Below, piece after piece: positions 1 to 7,849 of a stretch of 64,000 nucleotides of DNA; the first letter of the stretch is position 1, and each line of letters opens with the position of its first letter. Where the stretch lies: assembly GCF_002993335.1 (NCBI RefSeq), contig NZ_PVNS01000002.1:62001-126000 (forward strand), read 5' to 3'. The position numbers were made by a program, and so were the translations under genes. The notes below the pieces were generated by a model. That model did not search any database and was not told where the DNA came from. It worked only from the letters and a program-made list of their open reading frames with translations. Origin of the DNA: Alkalicoccus urumqiensis. GTDB lineage: Bacteria; Bacillota; Bacilli; Bacillales; Salisediminibacteriaceae.

Positions 1-1
1 C

Positions 2-892
2 ACTTCCCATATGGACACGGTCGTGCCCGGCATCGGTGTAACACCGCAGGTGACAGAGGAGTGGATAACTTCGGATGGCACGACGGTGCTCGGCGCAGAC
101 GATAAAGCTGGGCTTGCTGTTATGATTGAGGCTGTCGAGCGTTTGAAGGAAGAGAATATTTCCCACGGCCAGGTTCAGTTTATACTTACGGCCGGGGAGG
201 AATCGGGGCTTGTCGGCGCGCGGCATCTGGATATGAATCTTGTGGATGCAGCTTACGGTTATGCACTTGACAGTGACGGGGAAGTCGGCACGATTATTAC
301 GGCAGCACCGAATCAGGCGAAATTATTCGTGACGATGCACGGGAAGAAAGCCCATGCAGGAGTCGCTCCGGAAAAAGGTGTGTCTGCAATTAAACTGGCT
401 GCAGAAGCGATTGCAGCGATGCCTCTCGGCCGGATCGATGAAGAAACGACGGCCAATATCGGCCGCATCGACGGCGGTTCCCAGACAAATATCGTGTGCG
501 ACAAAGTGGAAATAAAAGCGGAGGCGAGATCACTGGACCGGGAAAAGCTCCAGGAACAGGTGAAAAAAATGGAGCATGCTCTCGAAACAGCAGCTGACGA
601 AGGCGGCGGCCGTGCAGAAATCAATACGCAGCTCGTCTACCCCGGGTATAAGCAGTCAGAATCAGATCAAGTCGTCCATACGGCGAAAAAAGCAGCGGAA
701 GCTGTCGGCCGCCGGGCTGTTCTAAAGCAGAGCGGTGGCGGGAGTGATGCCAATATCATCGCCGGACACGGCATACCCACCGTCAATCTCGGTGTAGGGT
801 ACGAGAATATTCATACAACGGAGGAGCGCCAGTCCATCCGCGAGCTGCAGACACTGGCTGCATACGTCGTAGAAATTATCCAAACTGCCTGA
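2..892 (+). CDS. PepT-like M20 metallopeptidase (5' truncated)
   Basis: The 3' part of a zinc peptidase of the M20 family, most like tripeptidase T homologues such as B. subtilis YqjE. The open frame runs off the left edge, so the first part (roughly 70-80 residues by comparison with the family) is missing. Visible metal-site motifs are SHMD (His and Asp ligands), GADDKAG (bridging Asp), GEESG (catalytic Glu and Glu ligand) and a late NIHTTEE His. The dimerisation or lid domain lies between GEVGTIITAAP and ARSLDRE. It probably trims small peptides in the cytoplasm. In B. subtilis yqjE lies a few genes upstream of polY1 (yqjH), and the same order is seen here. Family assignment is firm; substrate (tripeptide or other) is inferred. 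Confidence 0.9.
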   Translation, partial: TSHMDTVVPGIGVTPQVTEEWITSDGTTVLGADDKAGLAVMIEAVERLKEENISHGQVQFILTAGEESGLVGARHLDMNLVDAAYGYALDSDGEVGTIITAAPNQAKLFVTMHGKKAHAGVAPEKGVSAIKLAAEAIAAMPLGRIDEETTANIGRIDGGSQTNIVCDKVEIKAEARSLDREKLQEQVKKMEHALETAADEGGGRAEINTQLVYPGYKQSESDQVVHTAKKAAEAVGRRAVLKQSGGGSDANIIAGHGIPTVNLGVGYENIHTTEERQSIRELQTLAAYVVEIIQTA

Positions 893-900
893 TTCAATAG

Positions 901-934
901 AAAAAGAGCCGCCCGGTACCCCGGTCGGCTCTTT
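901..934. terminator. Bidirectional intrinsic terminator
   Basis: An imperfect GC-rich hairpin with arms AAAGAGCCG and CGGCTCTTT and an inner CCGG/CCGG pair, A-rich on one side and T-rich on the other. It lies between the convergent peptidase and the small minus-strand gene and can serve both. Confidence 0.75.
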
Positions 935-963
935 GTCAATTCGTCGTACAACTGCTTCCTGCA

Positions 964-1161
964 TCAATGCAGAAGCGAAGCAGGCTCGACTGTCCCGAAC
1001 TCCAAAGATTCTAAAATAAGCTCTTCGGAATACCCCGCACAAAGGGCAAGCTGTCGAATCGTAGGTGATGGTCTGTTTTGCCTTGCGAAGTCCTGAACCA
1101 CTTCGAGGACATGTACGAGAACAGACTGATAACCTGGATGGTTCATCAGAGTTCCAGACAT
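964..1161 (-). CDS. Small protein resembling a sigma-70 region 3 helix domain
   Basis: A 65-residue protein that I cannot name. The start ATG is chosen because AAAGGTGG lies at ribosome-binding distance before it; the upstream in-frame ATG has none. Residues about 14-58 (RPSPTIRQLA ... GYSEELILESLEFG) resemble the helix-turn segment of sigma-70 region 3 (the RxPTxxEIAxxLGxSxEEVLEALE pattern). No region 2 or 4 is present, so it is not a working sigma factor. It could bind DNA or RNA polymerase, or be a decayed relic. It is transcribed alone and divergently from polymerase IV. The coding call is likely because of the ribosome site and flanking terminator; function is unknown. Confidence 0.6.
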   Translation of the reverse strand: MSGTLMNHPGYQSVLVHVLEVVQDFARQNRPSPTIRQLALCAGYSEELILESLEFGTVEPASLLH

Positions 1162-1301
1162 GATATCGACCACCTTTCTTACGTGTAGTATAACACACGT
1201 AGATAACAGCCGCGACCCTGCCAAAAGATGAAATTTCCTTTCATCAAATCACATGCAGAAGAAAATGATGCTCAGCGTAGAGTGGATAAACAGCATTATG
1301 C

Positions 1302-1324
1302 TATAATAGAAGAACAAACGTTTG
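1302..1324 (+). promoter_or_regulatory. Extended -10 promoter with overlapping LexA (SOS) box
   Basis: TGC followed by TATAAT forms an extended -10 element. Starting four bases after it, AGAACAAACGTTTG matches the Bacillus LexA consensus CGAACRNRYGTTYC at 12 of 14 positions and contains the 12-bp palindrome ACAAACGTTTGT. A repressor there would cover the transcription start of the polymerase IV gene. Confidence 0.7.
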
Positions 1325-1343
1325 TACAGGGAAGGGATCCATC

Positions 1344-2522
1344 ATGGCCGGAAGAATTGTAATGCACGTGGACATGAACAGCTTTTATGCTTCGGTGGAA
1401 TCGGCCGACGATCCGGCTCTTCAAGGAAAACCGCTGGCTATTGCAGGAAATGCTAAAAAAAGAAAGGGTATTGTGGTGACAGCAAGCTATGAAGCCCGCA
1501 GAAAAGGAGTAAAGCCCCCGCAGCCGCTGTGGGAGGCGAAAAAAACATGTCCGGATCTGCTTGTCCGGGAGCCGAGATTTGACCGTTACCGGGAAATCTC
1601 CCGACAGATGTTTCAGCTTCTGCTTGAATACACCCCCCTGGTCGAGCCGGTGTCGATTGACGAAGGATATTTGGACATGACGACGGCAGGCATCCGGGCT
1701 CCGGATATTGCCGCATCCATTCAGAAACGGATAATGGAGGAGTTGAAGCTGCCATGCAGTATCGGAGTTGCTCCGAACAAATTTCTGGCTAAAACAGCCA
1801 GCGATATGAAAAAGCCCCTCGGTATTACAGTGCTTCGCAAGCGGGATACGAAAACACTTCTCTGGCCGCTTCCCTGCAGGGAAATGCACGGAATTGGAGG
1901 GAAAACCGCTGAAAAGCTGGCTCGTCATCACCTTCATACGATTGGAGATATTGCAGCGGCGGACCCAGATTTTCTGGAGCGTGTATTCGGTGTCAGCGGC
2001 CGGAGGATGTATGAGCGTGCCCACGGTAACGATGACCGGCCGGTGGACCCGGAAGCTGCCGAACAGTTTAAAAGTGTCGGACATTCGAGGACGCTCCCAA
2101 AAGATGCTTCTGCCACAGAAGATATTCTGCCGGTCCTAAAAGAGATGGCATATTCATTGGAAAAACGAATGAAAAAAAAGCACGTGTATGCATCCGGAGT
2201 GCAGCTGACGATCCGCTATGCAGACTGGACGACGGTGCAGCGTTCTGCCCGCCTCCAGGAGCCATCATCCGGATGGGAACCTTTTTATCAAATGGGCAGA
2301 CTTCTCTGGGAAGACTATTGGAGCGGAGCGCCAGTGCGGCTGATAGGAATTACTGGAATCGACCTGGTGGAAAGAGGACAGGCGCAGAAACAGCTGAATT
2401 TATTCTCCTACAAAGAAGATCAAGAGACGTACGAGAAAGAGAAACTGCTGAATGAGCTGAACCGCCAGCTTGGAGAAGGTGCTGTCCGGCGTGGCTATTT
2501 TAAGGACTCAGGCTACCAATAG
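1344..2522 (+). CDS. dinB: DNA polymerase IV (Y family), PolY1/YqjH type
   Basis: A 392-residue translesion DNA polymerase. The catalytic acidic residues lie in VDMNSFY near the N-terminus and in SIDEGYLD (about residue 105). The palm also has SIGVAPNKFLAK. A helix-hairpin-helix thumb follows (HGIGGKTAEKLA, about 180-195), then a little-finger domain. Near the C-terminus QLNLF is a standard beta-clamp-binding motif. The length is close to the family norm and the ribosome site GGGAAGGG precedes the ATG. It copies past damaged bases without proofreading. The LexA box in its promoter predicts induction by DNA damage, which to my knowledge is typical of PolY2 rather than PolY1 in B. subtilis. Confidence 0.95.
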   Translation: MAGRIVMHVDMNSFYASVESADDPALQGKPLAIAGNAKKRKGIVVTASYEARRKGVKPPQPLWEAKKTCPDLLVREPRFDRYREISRQMFQLLLEYTPLVEPVSIDEGYLDMTTAGIRAPDIAASIQKRIMEELKLPCSIGVAPNKFLAKTASDMKKPLGITVLRKRDTKTLLWPLPCREMHGIGGKTAEKLARHHLHTIGDIAAADPDFLERVFGVSGRRMYERAHGNDDRPVDPEAAEQFKSVGHSRTLPKDASATEDILPVLKEMAYSLEKRMKKKHVYASGVQLTIRYADWTTVQRSARLQEPSSGWEPFYQMGRLLWEDYWSGAPVRLIGITGIDLVERGQAQKQLNLFSYKEDQETYEKEKLLNELNRQLGEGAVRRGYFKDSGYQ

Positions 2523-2564
2523 AAGAGCATGCGCAGAAAAACTGCCGTCCCTGCTCTTTTTTTT
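2523..2564 (+). terminator. Intrinsic terminator after dinB
   Basis: Hairpin with outer arms AAGAGCA and TGCTCTT and an inner GCAG/CTGC pair, followed by a run of eight T residues. Confidence 0.8.
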
Positions 2565-2598
2565 ATTGAGAGAGTGTGTGATAACGCCGCTGGAAACT

Positions 2599-2625
2599 TA
2601 AGTTATGCGGGTGATCCGCCGATAA
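2599..2625 (+). promoter_or_regulatory. SigD (sigma-28) promoter for ylqG-ylqH
   Basis: TAAG, 15 bases, then GCCGATAA, against the B. subtilis SigD consensus TAAA-N15-GCCGATAT: three of four and seven of eight matches with exact spacing. It lies about 30 bases upstream of the YlqG start. Confidence 0.75.
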
Positions 2626-2656
2626 AAGAACTACTTGGAATCAGAGGAGCGGTAGC

Positions 2657-4930
2657 ATGGAAATTCAACCACAGATCTCTCAGCCGGCCCCGGGCCGTCA
2701 GCAGCCGGGAAACGTAAAAACAGGAGATAATGTCCAGGCGGTCATCAAAGAAAAAGTTTCCGGGAGGGAAGCAGTGGTCGAGATCCGGGGAAAAGAGCAG
2801 AAAGCTGTTTTTGAAAACGGCGTCCCGGACAAAACACGGGTGCAGGTGGAAGTAACAGAAAAAAAAGACGGAGTCCTCCACGTTAGAGAGACACAGCAGA
2901 CGAAACAGACTCCGGAAAGCGGTGCCCAGCAGAGGCTTTCCCAGCTCGGCGTATCCAACCCCTCCGAAAGTACCATTAAAGCGGCGGAAGCATTCATGAA
3001 AAACGGTGTCCCGATGGATCGGGAATCCGCACAGGCTCTGGATCGTTTTATGAAGGAAGGGGAAGGGACGAGGCAGTCCCGGATGGAAACGGCGCTTGTC
3101 GCCGCTGAGAAAAAACTTACCCCGGGCCAAAGACAGCTTGAACAAATCCATCTTGCAAGATCCGGAGCGCCACTTCGGGATGCTCTCCCTCAGACCGGTC
3201 GTCAAAGCAGCGGTCAGGAGGCACGCGAAGCTCTCTTTAAAAGTTCAGAGCAGTCTTTTCCACCCGAAGTGAGAAGAGCGGTCCAGCAGCTGGCACAGGC
3301 GATGGAAACCGGCAGCGGAGTCCGGAGAGCCGTGCAGCAGCTGCAGGAGGCTGCAGGAAAATATGCAGCGAAAGATCAGCAGACCGAAGTTCAGCAGCTG
3401 CTGAAGCAGATGCTTACGAGCCAGGCATCCGGAGGTAAAGCCGCCGCTGCTGAAACACTCCGAGCCTTTTTGAGTGAAAAACCCCAGGAAGCGCCGCCGG
3501 TGCAGGAAGGTCGTCAGCTCAGTGCCGGACGTGCGCTGCAGCAGGCGGCGGCAGCACCGGACCTGCAGACAGCGCTGGTGAAGCTGGAAGCTGAAGCCGT
3601 GAAGAGCGGATCATCCCGGGAACTGGTTGAGGCACTCGGGCGGGCCCGGGAGATGACGGCTCCACTGCTTGAATCCGGAAGAGAGCTGAAAGCGAGAGAA
3701 GCAGCAGCGCAGATTCTGGAAAGAGTACCGGACAATCCCCGCGCCCAGGCGCAGATACCGGCATCGTTAAAGCAGGAACTGGAAGCATTTGTCCGCCAGC
3801 AGATGCCTTCTTCTGAAAATGCGCCCCAGCGGCTGATTCTCGTTACAGAAGTGACAGAGACGCTTGCCCGCTCGGCAGATACGTTCAAGCAGTTTCAGCG
3901 GGAGCAGGTACAGCATTTATCGAGAACGGAGCAGATCCTGCAGAGTTCCACCCAGCAGGCAAAGCAGGCACAGCCGCTCCTTGAGACATCGATCCGCCAG
4001 CTGCAGCAGGCTGTCACGAAAAGTGACTGGCTTTTGTATGCAGACATGAAACAGGAACGGACCGTGATGAAAGCATCTGCCATGCTGACTGAAGCAAAGA
4101 CACTTGCTTCTCAAGGGAAAGGAACAGAAGCGGCGAACATTGTCCGGGAGGTGAAGCAGACACTGTCTGCCATTCAGTTCCAGCCCTCGAATAAACGGAT
4201 CCACCACGCAGCTTCCTTGACGCAGACAGCTCAGGACAAGGCTGCACCTGTTCAGACACAGGCAGCCCAACGCATGGAAGAAGCCTCCCGTATGATAACG
4301 AAAAATGATCATTCTGCGCGGCAGGTGCTGGAAGGAATGCGTATGCTCGGACTGACGAGGGAAAGCGACATCGCCCAGCAGCTTGCCTCCGGCAAAGTAC
4401 CGGCAGAGAATCAGATGAAAGATGTAAAATCCCTTTTGATGCAGGCAGCCCGGCAGGCAGATGATGACAGCCGGCAGCCGCTTCAGCAGCTTCTTTCCCA
4501 GCTGCAGGGCCAGCAGCTCGTAAACCGGAACGAAAGTCAGCATCCAACGCACCATTTCCAGCTTCCGATGCAGCTGAAAGATCAGGATGCCGACCTGCAC
4601 GTTTACGTACAATCGAGGGAAGCAGAGGGCGGAATGGACTGGGAGAACATGCAGCTGTATTTCCATATTTCCACGCCGTCCATGGGGGATGTCGGCATTA
4701 ACCTGCAGATTGCGAACAGAGAAATCGGCGTCACATTAAAAAATGACAATCCGGCTTTTGCAGGGAAAGCAGAGCCTCTCGCTGAAAAGTATATCGGCAA
4801 TCTGGAGGAAATCGGCTACAAAATTAAATCTATCCGCACCGGTCAGCTCTCGGAGAGTCCTCAACTGGAAAAACCGGCACCGGATGCAGAGAAACCAGTA
4901 TCCGAAAAAGGATTTGATTTTAAAATATGA
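2657..4930 (+). CDS. YlqG-like protein with a FliK-type C-terminal domain
   Basis: A 757-residue, Gln/Ala/Glu-rich protein. Residues about 20-75 (GDNVQAVIKEK ... VQVEVTEKKDG) look like a small beta-rich domain. The long middle part is predominantly helical and low in complexity, with many QQL repeats. The last 130 residues (LQLYFHISTPSMGDVGINL-like segment and the IREIG/KNDN stretch) resemble the C-terminal domain of flagellar hook-length control proteins. No signal peptide or membrane segment is seen. It overlaps ylqH by the ATGA arrangement, so the two are translationally coupled. B. subtilis has ylqG-ylqH elsewhere; the pair here is under SigD and beside flagellin. A role in measuring or switching export is inference. 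Confidence 0.75.
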   Translation: MEIQPQISQPAPGRQQPGNVKTGDNVQAVIKEKVSGREAVVEIRGKEQKAVFENGVPDKTRVQVEVTEKKDGVLHVRETQQTKQTPESGAQQRLSQLGVSNPSESTIKAAEAFMKNGVPMDRESAQALDRFMKEGEGTRQSRMETALVAAEKKLTPGQRQLEQIHLARSGAPLRDALPQTGRQSSGQEAREALFKSSEQSFPPEVRRAVQQLAQAMETGSGVRRAVQQLQEAAGKYAAKDQQTEVQQLLKQMLTSQASGGKAAAAETLRAFLSEKPQEAPPVQEGRQLSAGRALQQAAAAPDLQTALVKLEAEAVKSGSSRELVEALGRAREMTAPLLESGRELKAREAAAQILERVPDNPRAQAQIPASLKQELEAFVRQQMPSSENAPQRLILVTEVTETLARSADTFKQFQREQVQHLSRTEQILQSSTQQAKQAQPLLETSIRQLQQAVTKSDWLLYADMKQERTVMKASAMLTEAKTLASQGKGTEAANIVREVKQTLSAIQFQPSNKRIHHAASLTQTAQDKAAPVQTQAAQRMEEASRMITKNDHSARQVLEGMRMLGLTRESDIAQQLASGKVPAENQMKDVKSLLMQAARQADDDSRQPLQQLLSQLQGQQLVNRNESQHPTHHFQLPMQLKDQDADLHVYVQSREAEGGMDWENMQLYFHISTPSMGDVGINLQIANREIGVTLKNDNPAFAGKAEPLAEKYIGNLEEIGYKIKSIRTGQLSESPQLEKPAPDAEKPVSEKGFDFKI

Positions 4931-5229
4931 TGATTCAAAAACACTTCAACCAAGTAAACAGAAAAAAAGTGAGTGGCCGCTCTGCCGCCGTACTCCGCTA
5001 CGATGAAGCTGGAGGAGACAATGAACCGCAGGTTATTGCAAGCGGCAGAGGCTATGTGGCAGAACGGATTCTCGCACTCGCGGAAGAAAACGGCATTCCG
5101 ATGGAGGAAGATACGTTTCTGCTGGAAAATTTAATCGACCTGGACCTCGGCGAGCAGGTGCCGCCGCAGCTTTATGCGGTTATTGCAGAAATACTGCTTC
5201 TGCTTGAAGAAATGGAGCGGATGGATTAA
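4927..5229 (+). CDS. YlqH/FlhX: FlhB C-terminal-domain-like export switch protein
   Basis: A 100-residue cytosolic protein matching only the C-terminal domain of FlhB/EscU export-switch proteins: ALRYD-like VLRYDE, VIASGRGYVAERI, a central acidic turn and the end segment LGEQVPPQLYAVIAEILLLL. The NPTH autocleavage motif of true FlhB is replaced by VSGR just before AAVLRYD, so self-cleavage is not expected. The membrane half of FlhB is absent, as in B. subtilis YlqH. It overlaps ylqG by four bases and its stop codon is inside the -35 element of the next SigD promoter. It probably interacts with the flagellar export apparatus, perhaps together with YlqG. Confidence 0.85.
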   Translation: MMIQKHFNQVNRKKVSGRSAAVLRYDEAGGDNEPQVIASGRGYVAERILALAEENGIPMEEDTFLLENLIDLDLGEQVPPQLYAVIAEILLLLEEMERMD

Positions 5230-5253
5230 CATTTCGGCGTTCTCAGCCGATAC
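5227..5253 (+). promoter_or_regulatory. SigD (sigma-28) promoter for fliS-flagellin
   Basis: TAAC, 15 bases, then GCCGATAC; consensus TAAA-N15-GCCGATAT. The -35 element overlaps the ylqH stop codon. The predicted start is about 60 bases before the FliS start codon. Confidence 0.8.
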
Positions 5254-5323
5254 ATAGAGTAGAACAACCCACGGAGGAAATGACAGACACGGATGTCTGA
5301 ATCGAAAGAACGGGGGTGAGAGA

Positions 5324-5737
5324 GTGCTGACAAATGAAGCCCTCTACCAGAAGACGCCTCAGCAGCTGACAACGCTGCTTTACGAAGCGCTGCTGGAACG
5401 TCTGACGGAGGCAGAAGAGGCGGCTGAAGCAAAAAATTATGCCGCAGCTTCAAAAAATATTCAAAAAGCAGTGGATATTCTGACCCGTCTCGGAAGCGGC
5501 TTAAACTATGAAGCGGGTATCGTGGCAGATCAGCTCGAGCAGGTATACAATTACGCTGCCGATGAGTTGGTCCGCGCTGTCTACAGCGGTAATTATGAGG
5601 TCATTGGTGCTGTAAGGGAGCTGCTTCAGCCGGTCGCGCAGGCATGGAACAAAGCGGCTTCGACATCCGCTGCCAGGACGACAGCCGGGCAGCGGACACA
5701 GACACAGGCTTATGACAAACTGAGCATGTATGAATAA
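5324..5737 (+). CDS. fliS: FliS-like flagellin export chaperone
   Basis: A 137-residue helical protein. The N-terminal segment LYQKTPQQLTTLLYEALLERL corresponds to the TPxEL-x2-LYx(G)-like start of FliS, followed by the AVDILTRLGSGLNYEAG helix pair and YNYAADELVRA. FliS keeps flagellin unfolded and prevents early polymerisation in the cytoplasm. The start is GTG with GGGGGTGAG before it. The sequence is diverged and has an Ala/Thr-rich tail. Its place directly upstream of flagellin supports the call; the classical fliD and fliT neighbours are not here. Confidence 0.8.
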   Translation: MLTNEALYQKTPQQLTTLLYEALLERLTEAEEAAEAKNYAAASKNIQKAVDILTRLGSGLNYEAGIVADQLEQVYNYAADELVRAVYSGNYEVIGAVRELLQPVAQAWNKAASTSAARTTAGQRTQTQAYDKLSMYE

Positions 5738-5755
5738 CAGCGGGAGTGAATATAC

Positions 5756-7201
5756 GTGAAAATTAACAATAACATTCAGGCATTGAACGCCTATCGAAAT
5801 TTAAACCAGAACCAGGGAGCCACTGCGAAAAACCTCGAAAAACTCTCTTCCGGTCTCCGGATTAACCGGGCGGCGGATGACGCAGCCGGGCTTGCTATTT
5901 CCGAGAAAATGCGATCCCAGATCCGGGGCTTGAAAATGGCCGAACGGAACGCGATGGACGGCATTTCCCTCATTCAGACATCGGAAGGCGCGATGCAGGA
6001 AATCCATGAAATGCTGCAGCGGATGCGCGAGCTTGCCACACAGGGAGCTAATGATACGAATACCGACCAGGACCGGGAAGAGATCCAAAAAGAAATCGAT
6101 CAGCTCCTGACTGAAATTGACAGTGTCGCAGAAAAAACAGAATTCAATACGCGCAAGCTGTTAAACGGAGAGAGTGCCATTTTGTCGACGATTGACAACG
6201 ATTCTAATGCGGCTGGACTGACCCGGGATCCGGTAGTTACCGATGCTTCGCTGCGGTCAGGATCATACGCGCTGGAAACAACAGGCACCGAAATAGTTAG
6301 AGAAGTTGTCCAGCCAGGAGCGGGAATTTCTGCGGTTGATGGAGATACTGATGCTGAAAGAATATCATTCACCGATTCAGGCCCAGACAGCGAAAATACG
6401 CTCGGCACGTATACGATCAATGTGACAAATCTTCAGCGGAATGAAGATGGCGATGCGGTTAGTGCTTCTGTGGAGGTAACCGGTCCGGATGGTCTGCCGC
6501 GTGGGGAAAAGAAAGAAATAGTATTAAATTCTGATACGCCTCAGGACGAAGAAGTCGGCGGGTTGACGATCGGTTCCGACCGGGTTGCCGAAATCAGCAA
6601 ATCCGGGACACTTAAAGTATCCCTGGAAGCGAAAGCAACGTTTAACGTTACGCAGCAGAGTCTCACAGACGATGAGTTTGTAAGTATTGCTGCGGATAAA
6701 GAAATCACAACAGTGAACGGGAAAATCAAGCACGGCGGCATGGAGTTTCAGTTTGACAGCTCCATCAGCGATTCGGCTGATCAGGAAACGCAGTTTGATA
6801 TAACGAACAATGCGCTGGCTTTCCAGATCGGTCCGAATACAAATCAGAGTGTAAATATTGATATTCCACAGCTGAGCGCGGTGGAACTTGGCATTGATTC
6901 GATTTCTGTCACGACACAGAAAGAAGCGAATGACACGATATTTGCACTCGACGGCGCCATCCAGCAGGTATCGTCTTTACGGGCAAAGCTCGGTGCGGTT
7001 CAGAACCGGATGGAGCACACGATCAACAACCTCCAGGTAACGCATGAGAACCTGTCCAGTTCCGAATCACGGATCCGTGATGCCGATATGGCGGAGGAAA
7101 TGACCGAATTTACACGAAACAATATTTTAAATCAGTCCGCGACAGCGATGCTGGCCCAGGCAAACCAGCTGCCGCAGGGCGTGCTGCAGCTTCTGCAGTA
7201 A
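5756..7201 (+). CDS. hag: Flagellin
   Basis: A 481-residue filament subunit. The N-terminal D0/D1 region is highly typical (MKINNNIQALNAYRNL, LSSGLRINRAADDAAGLAI, TEFNTRKLLNG), as is the C-terminus (RAKLGAVQNRMEHTINNL, SRIRDADMAEEMTEFT, and a final LPQGVLQLLQ). A variable, acidic central part of about 240 residues (145-390) forms the outer domains; this is longer than B. subtilis Hag (about 304 residues in total). The acidic surface fits a salt or alkaline habitat. Translation starts at GTG with CGGGAGTG as ribosome site. Co-transcribed with fliS from a SigD promoter and closed by a strong terminator. The usual fliW-csrA partners are absent from this neighbourhood. Confidence 0.97.
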   Translation: MKINNNIQALNAYRNLNQNQGATAKNLEKLSSGLRINRAADDAAGLAISEKMRSQIRGLKMAERNAMDGISLIQTSEGAMQEIHEMLQRMRELATQGANDTNTDQDREEIQKEIDQLLTEIDSVAEKTEFNTRKLLNGESAILSTIDNDSNAAGLTRDPVVTDASLRSGSYALETTGTEIVREVVQPGAGISAVDGDTDAERISFTDSGPDSENTLGTYTINVTNLQRNEDGDAVSASVEVTGPDGLPRGEKKEIVLNSDTPQDEEVGGLTIGSDRVAEISKSGTLKVSLEAKATFNVTQQSLTDDEFVSIAADKEITTVNGKIKHGGMEFQFDSSISDSADQETQFDITNNALAFQIGPNTNQSVNIDIPQLSAVELGIDSISVTTQKEANDTIFALDGAIQQVSSLRAKLGAVQNRMEHTINNLQVTHENLSSSESRIRDADMAEEMTEFTRNNILNQSATAMLAQANQLPQGVLQLLQ

Positions 7202-7214
7202 CATATAGGTTGGA

Positions 7215-7246
7215 GGACTGCCGGGGAAAAGACCGGCAGTCCTTTT
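7215..7246 (+). terminator. Strong terminator after flagellin
   Basis: Perfect 10-bp stem GGACTGCCGG/CCGGCAGTCC with an 8-base loop, followed by TTTT. Confidence 0.9.
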
Positions 7247-7334
7247 CAATAGAAATGGAGGTTTCCCGGGCGCCGGGTGTTTCCGGGAAGAACAACCTGT
7301 GATAGGCTTAAAGCAGAACAGAGAGGTGACTGAC

Positions 7335-7778
7335 ATGGATATTTCCCGTATACAAAAATCCTCTGTGCAGCGGACCGGACGGCCCGAGACGCAGAAAACC
7401 GAAGCCGGTGTTACGTTTCAGGAGATTATGAAGCAGGGAAGACAGAACAATGCCCAGTATGAACGGCTCGGCCAGCTGCTGCATCAGATTGAAGATCAGG
7501 GAAAAGTACTTTCTGAATCGCGCACGGTCGAAGAATTAAGAAAGTACAAGCAGCTTGTGAAAGAATTTATGGACGATGCAGTAAAAACCGGACTGAATCT
7601 GGAAGAAAACCGCGGATTTAACCGCCGCGGGAGAACGAAAGTATATAAAATTGTCAAAGAAGTTGATTCGAGACTGGTCGATTTGACTGATGCTGTGGTC
7701 CGCACTCAGAAAAAAGGCCTGGATATATTAAAAATGACCGGGGAAATACAGGGGCTGCTTGTAAATCTGTACGCCTGA
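7335..7778 (+). CDS. YaaR family (DUF327) protein
   Basis: A 147-residue protein with the DUF327 pattern: VTFQEIMKQG, a helical middle ending in SRTVEELRKYKQLVKEFM, NRRGRTKVYKIVKEVD and a final TGEIQGLLVNLYA. The ATG is chosen because GAGAGGTGA precedes it; a longer frame upstream lacks a ribosome site. The molecular function of YaaR is unknown. B. subtilis yaaR sits between yaaQ and holB, so a copy just behind flagellin is unusual. It may be a motility-linked paralogue, as the N-terminal region (PETQKTEAGVTFQEIM) is reminiscent of small flagellar rod or hook assembly helpers; that is only a guess. Confidence 0.8.
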   Translation: MDISRIQKSSVQRTGRPETQKTEAGVTFQEIMKQGRQNNAQYERLGQLLHQIEDQGKVLSESRTVEELRKYKQLVKEFMDDAVKTGLNLEENRGFNRRGRTKVYKIVKEVDSRLVDLTDAVVRTQKKGLDILKMTGEIQGLLVNLYA

Positions 7779-7849
7779 CAGCAATCGAACGGCTAATTTT
7801 AAGGAAAACGGGTATAGAACCTGGAATAAGTTTGAAGGAGGCTGCAGGC

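Noticed and set aside
1296-2084. A 262-codon open frame antisense to polymerase IV
   Set aside because: It lies wholly opposite a clear conserved gene, has no ribosome site and shows no recognisable motif.
3917-4666. A 249-codon minus-strand frame opposite ylqG
   Set aside because: Composition mirrors the Gln/Ala-rich gene on the other strand; no start signal or family likeness.
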